NCBI GenBank assembly: GCA_038025085.1
Contig: CM076153.1
Coordinates: forward strand, 15,289,001 to 15,353,000
Source of the DNA: Tetragonia tetragonoides
Taxonomy: Eukaryota > Streptophyta > Magnoliopsida > Caryophyllales > Aizoaceae
Direction: 5' to 3'
Length of the DNA stretch: 64,000 bases
In this document: in pieces, positions 1 through 12,400 of the stretch
Layout: each line of letters begins with the position of its first letter
Position numbering within the stretch: the first letter of the stretch is position 1
The notes under the pieces: model-generated
Told to the model about the DNA's origin: nothing
The model's input: the letters and a program-made list of their open reading frames with translations, nothing else
Database searches by the model: none
Made by a program: the position numbers and the translations under genes

Positions 1-3000
1 CATTCTATTCTTGGTTGAGTACTCCCGAACTTCCCCCTCTTTCTTTACTTGAGATCTGTTTTTACTATTCAATTGCTAAATAGCCTACAGTTCAGGTATT
101 AACTCCTGAGGAGTAAAATTAAATTAATTGTTGAACTGTTTATGTTCTACTAGTCAAAATGTAGATATCATGCAAATCATGTCTTTTATTGCTTCCTAAA
201 TATTGTCTCTCAATTCTGTAATTAAGCATGTCTAGTTGTTGTAATGCTCAAATTGTCAATCAATTGCATGTCTAAATAAGAGTCAATAAATAAATGTTGT
301 GATGCTTGTGATGAACCAATTAATAGTCTAAGTCTATGTTGTTAATCCGGTTTGTATGGGAATCATGTCTTTAAATTATTAAGCAAACTTGAGTTAGTAG
401 AGACAGCCATAAAACGGGCGAGTTGGGTGCCTAACACCTTCCCACCTCGTACTCATATGTTCTATATGAGCAGGAGTCTTTCTAAAAACATGATTAGTTC
501 ACTTATCACTATTGGGTTGTCCCTTCCGTTTGTCCCTTCGATAAAACGCCGATAGCAGATTTATGACCTCTTTCATGATTTTTATTCGATTCAAACTTTT
601 TCAAAAGCTTTTCTAACTCGACGGTTCCTTTAACTTATCGAAACCCCCAACTTACAAAGTTTCTATAAGGACACACTCCGTGGAGCAAGGTAAAGTCTTG
701 GGTCCTTACACGAGCGCGCTGCTCCATCGAAAGTTTCTTTAGCTTCCTCGGGTCGGTCAAGAACTGGACCATCACATCACTTCGCCCATACTTCATACTA
801 TCCAATAGGCCCCGAAGAGGCCAAACATCTCCACATAGCATCCCTACTCACCTCTCCATTAATGAGAGGGATATCGGCGCAAGGGAGCCCAGAAATGAGA
901 TCGAACTCAAAAGGGATGATTATGATCTAACCCATGGGAAAATGAAAAGTACTGGTAGTATCCCAGTATCACTCCGCAATACTTCTAACAAATAAACGGT
1001 CGAAGCGCTCTAATTCCCACAACGCGCCAGATGGCGTTGACCTCAGGAGTCACGTACCTACGGGCCTTCTAATTCCAAGAAAGGCTACCGTAGCCCCGCA
1101 TAGTAGCGTCCCTATACTATACAACACGATAATTGTAAGACAATTAGTTAGGTGATCCTAGTAACAACTATCAATCTCCGGTTTAGTCCAAACTTTTTAC
1201 AACACGTAAAATTTAGCATTCCAACTAAACCAATATAACAAGAGTAAGTTTTAACGAAAGTAAATTCACACGTTTATTTTCGACAAATTACTCAAAATCA
1301 TCTACCATCACCAAGAAAAAAAAATCACTCAAGTTTATTTTCACCAAGAAACGACAATTGCAACGAGAATAAGTTTCACAAAATTTGTTTTCCATCATTC
1401 AAAGATGAATTTCCCATAAATTCATTCTTCACATGCAAAATAATTCTACGAGAATTTGCACACTAGAAAGAAAAATAATTTCACGCAAATTGGTTTTTCC
1501 ACATAACTACACTACAATTCTCAACCTAAAAATTCTATATTTGCCTACACGTGATTTTCTAGTGTCAAAGAGCAAAGTTTAAAAACATACCTGACATTTG
1601 TTACCCACGGTAACCAAACGCTCCTTCTTCTTAAAAAGGAGATCGTGAGCCTCCCAACTATCGGTAGGATGAAAATCACTACGGGTAAACTCATCTTGAG
1701 CTAACCGGTGCTCACCCACACGGTAATGGGGTACACCGGAAATAAAGACCCGAGTAAAAACGTTCGGAGTCTCCCTCAAAACAATCTCTTGACCCTTCCT
1801 ATTCCTACCTCCTCTATGTTTGGTGTAGACGCCAAATTGTATCCCTGTCCCACCAAAAACCCCATTATGATGAATATGGAATAACATTAACAGTAAAAAT
1901 TTTCGAAGTGTTCGAACACTTGATCATTGGCATAAAGCCTATCATTTCACCACAATCACATACTCATTTATATAACCTTTCCAACGTCCCTTACCTTGTC
2001 CCAAATGGACAACGGAATCAAAAGATGTGATTCGCAAAGTTATGGGACAAAAACGATACTCTGATTACTGCACTCCATGGTTCAATTAGAATTTTTCTCC
2101 ACTAAAGCAAGAATTCCCAATTAAGCTTAATTAACATGGGTTCCTCATATAAATACCTTCAAAATGGCATATTATGGGTCCTAGTCCGATAAGAAATGAA
2201 TGAGATATGATCCAAATACCGTAAGGTATACTGAAACGGACACTTGTTTTGTGTCTGGGCCATAACTCCCGAAATTCTCATGAGAATTGGGCTTATAATA
2301 TGTCCAAAGAACGCACTTTGAATACGGAATCCAATGCAAAATGAATTAGGTCAATCAAAAGTCAAACGAATATGTTATGGGCCACCAAATTTTGTCTCGC
2401 TACTTGCCAGAGCGGATGAACCGCTTGTTGGAGTGGTAGCCGCTTGGACGCCAAGCGACCCCACCGAAAGGCACCTGTTTGACTTCTATTGTCGGTCCTT
2501 TTGTCAGTCCCGTCCCAAACTTTACCCTACCTCTATATATACTCTTTTTCTCCGTTTTTTCAAGGGGAACACTATGGAGGGGTAAAATTGAACCCTAGAG
2601 CTCTCTAATTAACCATAGTATCTCAATCTTCATTCATCTCCTTCCTCCATCACCAAATAAACAACTCTAGTCATCCTCCCACCACAAAAACTCATCATTT
2701 ATCCTTCCACCACAAATAAACCTTCAATACCATTCATCTTCGCAAGACAACACATAATTCATCTACCTTTGATCAACAACAAGAATCTTTGAGAATTCGT
2801 CTGTTCGTAAGTGAACATCCAAGTTCTCCATCTTGAGGGTTTATTTTCTTTAAATCAATTCTTTTTATAATCATGTTTTACTTAGATTATGCTTATGGTT
2901 GATTAATTTGCATGTTTTGATTATTATTTTGTATATTAGTATAATTATCATGTCTGATTACTTTAATTCATGTTTAGCATATAAATCATATTTTACATAT

Positions 3001-3674
3001 TTTACATGTTTAATTAGTTTAATTAGCATAGAATTAGATTAATTTCATGATTAGATCAATTTTCATATTAGTTATAAATATTGCATGAGAAGCATGTTTT
3101 TATTAACTACTTCTTAATTGCTTTGATCTAATTCCAATGAAGTTACTAACTTATTTACTGATGCAAGTTGGCAATTGGCACGATAAGCAATAACGGTAGG
3201 TTTTGAAGGATATTATCAGCTTGTATATTTATTGGGTTAATCTAGCGCTTTGTTAATTCATAGCATGTATATTGGATAAATAATGTGCAAAGCGATAACA
3301 ATAGCAATAATTTCAGTTTGTTCAACCCACTTAGTTAATTCTAGAAATTGGACGATCAGATTTGTTGGAACCGTGCAACTTTAATTATTACTCAAGATCA
3401 ATTAGTAAATGTTGTTTATTTAACGGGCGTAATTGGGTGCCTAACACCTTTCCAATTCGCACCCACACCCCCGAACTCAACTTTGGTCATTTGGGTCATT
3501 AGAGTCAATTTATCCCCAATTGGGATTGGGGTGCACTTAACCTAGGTTGGAGTCTTTCTAGACTTTCGATTTGGGTTCTTTATTGGTTTCCAAATGTTTT
3601 CCTTTGGTGGCGACTCTTCAATTATCCTAAACACCCAAGAGAAAGGGAGTAAAATTCAAACCCTGGTGTTTACA
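1..3674 (+). repeat. Ty3-type LTR retrotransposon remnant (LTR region)
   Basis: No host gene is visible. The phrase TTGGGTGCCTAACACC occurs at about 424 and again at about 3431, as expected for two related LTR or leader copies. A TATA-like tctatatata lies at 2532-2541, and the stretch ends at 3674 with TTTACA followed directly by a primer-binding-site-like sequence. I infer a long LTR of the Ogre/Tat kind, with its 3' end at 3674. The LTR start is not recognised, and the part before about 1900 may belong to a separate, older copy. Short ORFs here look fortuitous. Confidence 0.45.
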
Positions 3675-3675
3675 G

Positions 3676-3692
3676 TGGCGACTCAACTGGGA
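3676..3692 (+). other. primer-binding site of Ty3-type element
   Basis: TGGCGACTCAACTGGG directly follows the LTR end (ACA at 3672-3674). A tggcgactc start is complementary to a tRNA 3' end of the form ...GAGTCGCCA and is familiar from Ogre/Tat-type elements. It sets the element's direction as plus and marks the start of its internal leader. Confidence 0.5.
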
Positions 3693-6200
3693 ATTTATTA
3701 AAAGGGTGTAACTTGAAAGTTGATCTTGATTAATGGTTGTTAGCTTTGCATTCATACATTCAATTGCATGCGCTTGCGCGACTTCTAAGCTTGTTTCAAC
3801 AAGTTCTAACCAATTTTTAGCTCTTGGAGTGTGTGAAGTGCCTGGTGGGAATCCATTCGAATCCTCTTTGCAAAGAAACATAGATCCCCCCAACTCATGA
3901 GTTCCAGATAGATACCAAGCCTAATGGTGGAGCCCAAACTTGATTCATAGAGTTTTAGCCTAAGTTGCAGAGTTCCTCCCAATTTCCTTTTTCTTTTGTC
4001 TAGTCCAAGTCGTGTCTTAGGATCCCGTTTTGAGCATTGGAATGCTTTGTTTTGCATTGAATAATATAGGCCTTTATTTACCTCTTTCTTTTCTCATGGA
4101 ATATATTTAACTTGGAAATCAATGATGAATTTTGAGTTGGTAAATCTGATTGAATAATGCAATGGACCTTAATTTTTGAGACTATTTGAGAATGACCAAT
4201 ATAATATAAAGAAAAAGGGACACACATCCTAAAGTCGTACCGAGGACATAAGGCATTCATTTAGCACCCAACATTATTATCTTTTCACCTACAATAAAAG
4301 TTACCACTTGGAGCTCATTTGAGCCAACAAACACAAGCACTTTCTTTATTAAACCACATTTATCCTAACTCTGGGTATGGAAAGTGTGCATCATCTTTGA
4401 GTGTTACTAAAATCACAAATTGGTGAGTAAAGCTCCCTAACTCAAATGAGAAAAGAGCTCAAAGAGCAAGAGATCAAAAATACAAAAAAAAAAAAAGAAA
4501 AAATAAATAAAAAATAATCTCAAGTGATTCGAAAGTAAATAGAGAGCTTCCTCGTCACAAAGTGACACCCTAGCACACTGGGGGCTTTTTATGGGTATTT
4601 GAGCCTTATCATCCATTCTTTAACAACCATCACCTTGGCCGAACGTTACGTCCCAAAACACCTCCTCGAGGTGTGACCCCTCAAATATGTGTGTTCACTA
4701 TATATATATAAAAAAAAAAAAAAAAAAAAAGAAAAGAAAAAAAGAGGTCCGCTAAGTTGAAAACTCGAAAGGGCGGCCTAGGCAAAAGTTAGGGTATATA
4801 TACATAAATTAAAAAGGCCCGCTAAGCATATTCATTCAATGACTTAGGCAAAAATGGCAAGCCCGCTGGATCTATCCCACAAGAGAATGACTCATGCAAA
4901 AGTTAGGGCACTAAAATTTGGTGCCCTAACTACGTTTTGGCTTGATTCCGTAAGGATACGTAGGTAACCTCTTAAAAGGCCCGACCCCGTTAAAATCTCA
5001 TCAATAAGTCTCACATTCTACATAAGATAATCAAAGGTTCTAAACAATCACTTTTCATATGGAAAGTCAGAATTCTAAGGGTTTTATAATTCCGTAAATT
5101 TTAGCCCATTTTAGAGCTCAAGATTTGGAGTCGAGTTTGAAGTACCTTCATCTTCTCCCCATCACAAAACACCCCATTGTTTTATATTTTGCTTAGCACT
5201 TAAGCCAAATTCTTTCATAAGCCTACATCTCTACCCGAAATTCTCCACTTTTCTTTGGCTCTATGTTCACAACGCTAAGCAATTCATCCCAACAATCACA
5301 AATAAGCATAATTATGATAATTAGAAATAAAACTAGACATTCATCCATTGGGGCTTAATACAAGCCCTTTTTGCTCAAAATACTCCATGCATGTACATAT
5401 CACATAAAACCAAAGTCGTTAATAATAACAAGCAAATAAAAGAATTTATTGAAACCCTCAGGTTGGATTACCTAGACGCTCACAATGAACTTACTGGTTT
5501 TGATGCTTCAATTATTTCTCTTCATGAAATTTTGTTTGTGGTGTTAGGGCTAGCATGTAAAATGAGTAGAATCAGAATTTAGGGTTTTATATTTGAGAGA
5601 TGTTATCACTCAGGAGCCTCTAATTACAAACTTGAGAGAAAAATTGACCGACCTCTTCACTAGAAATAGGAGAGACGCCACGTTTGGCACGAAAAACTAA
5701 TGGGCCAAGAAATTGTCGTCCACAAAAAAGGGTACATGCGACCATTGGGCTAGGCCAGACGGTTGAGCCGCTAGGACAAGCGGTCAAGCCGCTTGGCTAA
5801 CGGCATAGCCGCTTGAAAACAAGCGTGGCAGCTTGGACCCGGAGCCGTATGTTCAAACAGGCGCCTGACTGACTTTTCGCTCGGGGGAGACTATTCCGTG
5901 GGGTCCGCGTGGGTTTGATTGTGTTCCCTTTCTGATCAAGGGTTGACTCAAAGGTTTGGGTTCACTTTCGAGCTCTTGGGCTCGGCCTACCTTCAGTTTT
6001 GAACTCCAATTGAATTGAGTCCAACTGGTTTGGATCACCTGTACAAAGGCTTCTACTAGTTAATTTAAATGAACTGGGCTAATCATTAGACCAAATTTTC
6101 TCGCAACCCAAGTTCGATCAAAATTCAATCCTTTTATCATCGGCTTTTTAGGAGACTAAACATAGACACAATTTTTATTGTCTACAGTTAGGTGGTTGTT
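3693..6200 (+). repeat. leader/internal remnant of the Ty3-type element
   Basis: This stretch holds no coding domain I can name. At about 4944-4972 it has the phrase ccgtaaggatacgtagg, which I associate with the untranslated leader of Ogre-like elements, and several poly(A)-rich runs (4483-4504, 4710-4743). At about 5760-5850 there is a run of GC-rich phrases of the agccgctt type, also seen at about 2415-2455. Gag, protease and polymerase domains were not found, so the element is deleted or scrambled to the right. Confidence 0.35.
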
Positions 6201-6996
6201 GATAAAGCTTTGGGGATCGACACCACAAAGTGTCATTGATCAAGATTTTTATAAGAGTTGTATTTGATTGCCGTTAAATATTTAAAATCAAGTATAATTT
6301 TTTTTACACGTACAAAAAATAATAATTTTTATATCATCAAATTTACATCGAAAAGTATATTAAAACAAACATGTAAGATTGTCTCCAATATTGATTGTCG
6401 TAAGTAAAAGGATTGGAAAAACAATATTAACAACAAAATTAAAGTTGAAAATAATTTCGAGCAAACATAGCGCATAACACGGGTTTGATTATTAGGGCAC
6501 CGCCTAAGCAGTTAGTGCCCACCAAAAAGAAAAGGCCACATTAGTCAAAAATATATTTTTAGAAAATTCGAAGAAAAAAGAGTGGAGAATGTGATATATG
6601 CGAGTGGAATGGAAAGACGAGGGTTAGAATTAGAATTCTACGAAGCTAAAATTTGGAGAATGGGATAAAGACCTTTGAATGGAAGAGGATTAAAGGAGTT
6701 CTACTAGCATACAAGAGTTCATTAAAGATGGTTAAGTTCTATAAATTATTAGTTTATTACTTATTCATAATTTGAAAGTTCACCATTATGTTGTGATGGA
6801 TAAAATTAGAAAATTTGTTGTATTTACGTAATGGATTTTTATAGTAATAAAAGTTATTGTATTACTTTATATATTATTGAATTGAAAGTGTTGGATTATA
6901 GCCTATCTTTTTAATAAATATTGTATAAGCTAATGAAATAATAATTTAAAAAGTATATTGTATGTTAAATATCATATACGAGTGTATTAACGTGAA
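6201..6996. other. AT-rich intergenic sequence, no gene seen
   Basis: I see no coding, RNA or mobile-element feature I can support. It leads into the Helitron-like end at about 6997-7025 and may be the body of that element. Confidence 0.4.
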
Positions 6997-7025
6997 CCAG
7001 TACATTGCACGGACTTCACAACTAG
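6997..7025 (+). mobile_element. Helitron-like 3' terminus (decayed)
   Basis: An imperfect hairpin (ccagtacattgcacgg) is followed about 10 bases later by CTAG and then T at 7022-7026. Helitrons end in a short GC-rich hairpin and CTRR, inserted between A and T. The hairpin arms carry mismatches, and the 5' TC end was not located. Confidence 0.4.
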
Positions 7026-7069
7026 TAAATTAATAATTGGAATCACCATCACGAAACTTTTATTAGCAA

Positions 7070-7115
7070 ATCAAGATGGGTTGGTGTAGTGGTTTAAAAC
7101 TTCATCCCTTAAACA
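7070..7115 (+). mobile_element. tRNA-derived SINE, 5' part (split by CACTA element)
   Basis: This is the head of a SINE, with a pol III A-box-like tggtgtagtgg at 7082-7092. It is preceded at 7054-7069 by AAACTTTTATTAGCAA. The same 16 bases recur at 14044-14059, just after the A-rich tail of the SINE's other half at 13897-14043. The two parts were separated by insertion of the CACTA element 7116-13893. Together the halves make about 190 bp, a normal SINE size. Confidence 0.75.
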
Positions 7116-7125
7116 CAATACAAGC

Positions 7126-9129
7126 CAGGAGAGCTCTGAAATTGTTAAAATACTCCGGGTGTATGGAGAGGCGTCAGGTCAGCAAATTAATCTAGCAAAA
7201 TCGGAGCTATCATTTAGCAGGAATGTTACGGTGGAGCGACGAGAGGAAATTAAACGGTGCATACAAGTGGTGGAGGTGGAAAAGCACGAGAAATACTTGG
7301 GTCTCCCCACTATGGTGGGTAGATCAAAGAAGGTGATCTTTGCTTCAATCAAAGAGCGGATCTGGAAAAAGTCGAAGGGCTGGAAGGAAAAAATGCTTTC
7401 GGGTGCTGGAAAGGAAGTCTTAATAAAGTCTATAGCACAGGCCATCCCGACCTATGCTATGTCTTGCTTTCTTCTGCCTAGTGCTTTGTGTGCGGAGATA
7501 CGATCGTTGATTAGTAACTTCTGGTGGGGGCAAAATAATGAAGAGAAGAAATTGCACTGGTTGAGTTGGGAAAAGATGTGTCTGCCGAAGGAACAAGGGG
7601 GGTTGGGTTTCCGAGATTTTGAGGCTTTTAATCTGGCTATGCTCGCTAAGCAGGGATGGCGCTTTTTGCAAAATCCAGAGTCTTTGTGTGCCAAACTGTT
7701 AAAAGCACGGTATTTTCCTCGTGGGTCTATCCTTTCCGCTAAGGAGGGTTATCAACCTAGCTATACATGGAGAAGTATCTGTAAGGGTCTTGAATTGTTT
7801 AATATGGGTACGAGATGGAGCGTGGGTAATGGCTCGAGTATCCGGATTTGGAGAGATAAATGGTTGCCCAGACCATTGTCTTTCAAACCTACTGTTAACA
7901 CAGGGGAACTAGGAGGAGAATCTTTTGTTGCAGAACTCATCGACTGGGACTTACGCAGATGGAGGAAGGAGGTAGTGGAACAAGCTTTCTTACCATGTGA
8001 TTGGGATGCTATCCTGAATATACCTCTTATGTCTAGAGATAACCAAGATGACATTGTCTGGCATTACACAAAAAATGGTGTCTTTACTGTAAAATCTGCA
8101 TACCATTTACATTTCCAGCAGAAAAAGATGCAGAACGGAGATGGAGCTACCACCTCAAATGAGATTACAGGAAGCTTGTGGAGAAAGATATGGAAAATTG
8201 ATGCTCCACCTAGAGTGGTCCTTTTCATTTGGCGCTGCTGCAAAAACATTATTCCAACTAAGCATGGCCTACTGAGACGAAGGATCATAAATGATGCAGC
8301 TTGTGCTTTTTGTGGGCATGAGGAGACAATTCTTCATGTAACTCGTGAATGCCACCATGCAAAGAGAATTTGGAAGATGGAACCTTCTATGAGATATGAC
8401 AAGTGCAACTCTAGTTCTTTTCTAGAATGGATGGAATGGGTTCTGATGCATGCTAGGAAGCAGGAGGTGAGTGAATGGGCTATGTTAGTGTGGGCTATTT
8501 GGAGGGACAGAAATGCTTATATTTTTGAGGGTGCTGAACGACAGCCTGAGGAGGTGTCCTATTGGGCTAAAACGCAACTGGCAGATCATAAGCTGCATAC
8601 TTTTCAGATCACAGTTCTGAAACGAAACCTGAATGCAAGCTGGCAGGCACCTACGGAAGGCAGAATCAAGTTTAATACTGATGCAGGGCTGTTGGGAACT
8701 GGAGACATTCGAGTAGGCATGGTCGGGAGAAATGAAAATGGTGAAGCTCTGATAATGGGTACGAAACAATTCGCTGGAAACTGGGGGGTGGAATTGGCGG
8801 AAGCGGAAGGAGTGAGGTGGGCTATGGAGATTGCAAAGGAGCTGGGACATACACGAGTGGAGTTTGAAACAGATTCACTTGCTTTGGTTCATAAGTTGAG
8901 GGGACAAACGGTATCGAAATGTCCTGTGGGGATGCTTGTTCATGAGTTGAAGCGCAGGGCTTGGGAGTTTTTGAGTTGCAAATGGTCTCATGTTCGCCGT
9001 AATGGAAATAGTGTAGCTCACTGCCTTGCTCATTATGATGAATATTTTATAACTCGTGATATTTATGATTTTCCCGCTGCTTGTCTACCACTCTTGGTTA
9101 AAGACATGCAGTCGATGAATAAAGTCTAA
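7126..9129 (+). pseudogene. 5'-truncated LINE ORF2: RT C-terminus, zinc-finger and RNase H
   Basis: One reading frame, open for about 660 codons without an ATG start, encodes the end of a plant L1-type ORF2 protein. It opens within the reverse transcriptase region (YGEASGQQINLAKSE), so the catalytic FADD motif is missing. A zf-RVT region follows at about residues 345-410 (IWKIDAPPRVVLFIWRCC, then a CAFCG...H...C pattern). A C-terminal RNase H domain lies at about residues 500-630, with the expected acidic positions in FNTDAGL, ELAEAEGV and FETDSLALVH. An A-rich run follows at 9147-9163. This is a normal 5'-truncated target-primed insertion. The lack of stops or frameshifts suggests it is fairly young. 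It cannot mobilise itself. Confidence 0.85.
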
Positions 9130-9163
9130 GTTGTGTTGGGCGATCAAAAAAAAAAAAGAAAAG

Positions 9164-9420
9164 TGACCTGAGGCAACGACTTTTTGACAACACTTTTAAA
9201 ACTATTACAACAAATAAGCTATGCCAATGCTTTCAGAAGCTTTGAAGTAAATATTGATATATGGCAACACTGTTTCTTAAATCGTTGTCTTTGATCAAAT
9301 TATACATTTATTTTTACTTAAAATAATTAAACCGGGTTTTAGCCAACACTTTTGAAGAAAAGTAAGTGTTGCCTCAAATATTAAGAAACAATGAAAATTT
9401 CCCTCTAAAAATTTGACAAA
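9164..9420 (+). repeat. left subterminal region of the CACTA element
   Basis: After the LINE tail the sequence resumes with short phrases related to GCCAACACTTTT and AAGTGTTGCC in both orientations (about 9188, 9220, 9263, 9342, 9367). Such subterminal repeats are binding sites for the CACTA-encoded accessory protein in characterised elements. The same phrase in opposite orientation fills 13607-13850. Confidence 0.6.
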
Positions 9421-10004
9421 TTTTTATTATTCATTTCAAAATTTCATTTCCCTCACTCACAAACTTTTCATTCTTCTCAAAATTTCATGTTCTCAAAAAT
9501 TATTAGAATGGTAATGCTTCCAGTTAACTCTCTCTCACCGACTATGCTCTATCTCTCTCACTAAATCTGGGCAATTTCACCGCTATATGCTCTATCTCGC
9601 TCTCTCATTGAATCTGGGCAATTTCACTCACCTTCTCTCTCTCTAACTCAGCCCGAATCTCCTCTACACTGAACAAGGAAAGCCCAAATCTACTCTCGCT
9701 GAACAAGGAAGCAATTGGGGGAGGAGAGAGATATGAGGGTATAGTGAAATTGATTAGGGTTTTCGCGTTTTCGTATGGAACTGAAACGAACTACAAGTCA
9801 TCTGTTAGTAACCTGTTGAACTGTGTCTGTCAGTAACCGGGTGAACTGTGTGTGTGCTTGTTGAAGTGTGTGTGTGTGCTTGTTGAAGTGTGTGTGTGTG
9901 TGTGTGTGTGTTTGTGCACTTTTCTGATGTTGAGTACGATGACCTCAGCAATCTGTGTTGGATGTGTTACGCCAAAAACTTTGTGAAATAAGTGTTGTTC
10001 GTGG
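9421..10004. other. CACTA internal sequence with (TG)n tract
   Basis: No coding feature is supported. A TG/GTGT-rich microsatellite lies at about 9848-9912. The last ten bases (9995-10004, TTGTTCGTGG) are the left target duplication of the Mutator-like element. Confidence 0.5.
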
Positions 10005-11223
10005 ACCATGATACACATACACTAAGTGTATGTTGTAAAATATACACAAATAATCATAACCCTTCACTTGTCCCTAATTAATAATCTTAACTTTAAAGCT
10101 CGTGGAGGAAAACTAGGAGGTTTTGGAGGGAAAATAAGAGGCCAAAGGAGGAAAAAAATATATGAGGTTTGGAGCCAAAAAAAAAAAAAGGGATGAGAGA
10201 AAAAACAGAAAGGAAATAAAAAAAAAAACACGAGCTCCATTGTTTCCGGTCATCTCCAACTTCTCCGATTACTCTCCGGCGACATCCCGGCGAAAAGCGA
10301 ATTTTCCGGCGAAAGAGGAGCCCAGTTGTTATCAACTTATACATACGATAATAATTTTCTACCCATATTTTCCGGCAAAATTTTACATCATTTTTTCAGA
10401 TTAATTTTCCAAAGAAGAGTGTCCTTCCGTTCTTTGTTGTGATTGTTTTTCTTCTCTTGTTTATCAAAGAGTTTTATTTCGTATAACAATCAAATTAAAC
10501 CAGGTGGTTAATGTATATATTGGTAGCAAAATAATTTTCATTTGCAAACTTATAAATGCCATAGATGGTAGCAAATTTAGTTTGTACTTGTAAGTGAAGT
10601 CCATGGTAGCAAAATGCTTCCTTGATTGCAAAATTAGTTAGTATTTGGATTTTTCGTTAGTGAAGAGTTTGGTAGCAAAATTACATGTTTCCAAGTTAAA
10701 ACTTGACCGAAAATCCGCAAGCTCGCCGGAAAAAATGGCGACCCAGAAAAGAAAAGAAAAGAAAAAAGGTTTCTCGGTTCTATCTGGACACATTGAAACA
10801 TGAATATTTATGGGTGTCTAATTAACTAGGAAATTCTATTCACTGATTTTAGAAATTTCTAATCTTCACCGGAAAATAAGTTCGACGTTTTAATGTCACC
10901 GGAAAAATAATTGAAGGGATTGTGCCGGTTAGAGAGAGAGAAAGGGGCGGGTGAGTACCGTTGCAAAGTCGATGGAAAATTGTAGGGGGGGGAGTCATAT
11001 GATTTTCTTAATTTTTAAAATAAATATTAATTAAATTTGTTAGTATTAAATGCTTGTTTACTTTTCCATTTGAATTTCAAATCTTCAAAATTTTCATTTG
11101 AAAAATATTCTTCCTCACATTTAAAAAGATTCACTCACTATTCAAAGAAATTGCCAAGTGTAAGGTTAGAATCATTTGTGTATATCTCACTTTATACACT
11201 TAGTGTACATGTAGCCTTTTTCA
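10005..11223. mobile_element. non-autonomous Mutator-like element, copy 1
   Basis: The 1219-bp element is flanked by the 10-bp direct repeat TTGTTCGTGG (9995-10004 and 11224-11233), the TSD size typical of Mutator-like elements. Its ends form a terminal inverted repeat of about 60 bp sharing ACACTAAGTGTAT, then ATATACACAAAT, then a CACTTG-containing block. No transposase is encoded. Internally it carries four copies of a GGTAGCAAA phrase (about 10523-10680) and GC-rich ccggcg clusters (10257-10310). The same family recurs at 50194-52936 in the opposite orientation. It sits inside the CACTA element, so it is the younger insertion. Confidence 0.8.
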
Positions 11224-11233
11224 TTGTTCGTGG

Positions 11234-11943
11234 GTTCTTTATCATCATCATCTTCATCTAATTGTCTTATTGTTAAATCTTTATGCAATTTTGTGAAGTC
11301 GATGTCAGAAGTTCAGTGTTTCTTTGATCCAAAATTTTCATGTCTTCATTAATAAAAGAATCCTAATTCCCTAAAAACTAAGATGCTCTCATGTGAACTT
11401 GTATTCAGGCTATCCTGCTCAACAAATTACAAATAACGTTGAGGGTTTCACTCAATTTTTGATATATTTGTAATTGTCATCTTTACGCTCCTATGTTTAT
11501 GCACTGTCATATTCGTTTTTCTTTTATTGACTTCTCTTTTGTCTCCCCCCCCCCCCCCTATGCTGATTGATTCAGCAGCATGTTTAAATAGAGGGGTTCT
11601 TTAATTCTGTATCAATGTTGTGGTTCATGGCTTTAGACTTTTAAATAAATAAATAAAAATCTCTTTCAACTATGATCTTTGTGAATGTTATACTCTGCCA
11701 TTTTATCATGACCTTCGAGGTTTACATTCTTTTGCTATTGAAATGGCAGCATGTACTTCCACATACTAGGACAGAGATGAAGATGACACAAGATGGATAT
11801 AATATAGTTAAAGATTAGGTAATTGGCTTTAAATGATAGTCGAATCTATATCACTCATACTCCTGTTTTAGCTCAGCCTTTAATTAAGCAATTTTAAGCA
11901 CACAAAACCACACTAGCTACTGAACACAACACCAGCACACAAC
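11234..11943. other. CACTA internal sequence, no gene seen
   Basis: No gene is supported. A run of about 13 C lies at about 11546-11558. The AT-rich, intron-like composition would fit an intron of a former transposase gene, but no exon is recognised here. Confidence 0.35.
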
Positions 11944-12050
11944 TGACACACTCACACAAGTATACTCCTGTCTTGACACACTCACACAAGTACCCCTGTC
12001 TTGACACACTCACACAAGTATTGACACACTCACACAAGTACTCCTGTCTT
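11944..12050 (+). repeat. minisatellite, four copies of TGACACACTCACACAAGTA
   Basis: The 19-base core starts at about 11944, 11974, 12002 and 12022. Spacers such as ctcctgtct make the unit length vary (30, 28 and 20 bp). It lies just upstream of a consensus-like plant intron end (tgctaac branch site, ttttgcag at about 12059-12066). Confidence 0.85.
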
Positions 12051-12066
12051 GCTAACTATTTTGCAG

Positions 12067-12400
12067 GTTTTGTTGCCGTTGCTGCTGCTGCTGCTGCATG
12101 ATTGCTGCTGGTGCTGGTGCTGGTGCTGGTGCTGGTGCTGGTGCAGCAGCTGCAGCAATGCTGTTAGGTGATGTGGTGCAGCAGCTGCAGCAGTGCTGGT
12201 GCAGCAGCTGCAGCAGTGCTGGTGCAGCAGCTGCAGCAGTGCTGGTGCAGCAGCTGCAGCAGTGCTGTTAGGTGATGCTGTAGTGCTGGTGCAGCAGCCG
12301 CAGCAGTGCTGGTGTTGGCGCTGGCGCTGCTGTGCAGCAGTGTTTGTGCTGGCACTGCTGTACAGCAGTGTTGGTGCTGGTGCTGGCGCTGCTGTTAGCC
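12067..12400 (+). repeat. GCT/GCA-rich tandem array with 23-bp period
   Basis: Runs of gctgct and gctggt lead into a regular 23-bp repeat. The cagtgctgg phrase recurs at 12191, 12214 and 12237, each time next to the small palindrome gcagctgc. Both strands read as low-complexity Ala, Gln, Leu, Val and Cys strings, so ORFs here are compositional artefacts unless expressed as a transposon exon. The 23-bp period does not keep reading frame. Confidence 0.85.

Noticed and set aside
1579..1887. 102-codon minus-strand frame with ordinary composition
   Set aside because: No domain recognised and it lies in LTR-type repetitive sequence; kept out of the gene list, though it could be a remnant.
7179..8850. 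Several minus-strand and alternate-frame ORFs across the LINE
   Set aside because: They overlap the long plus-strand RT/RNase H frame and have no recognisable content.
10093..10404. Two overlapping 80-codon frames, one lysine-rich
   Set aside because: They lie inside the non-autonomous Mutator-like element, on opposite strands, in low-complexity sequence.
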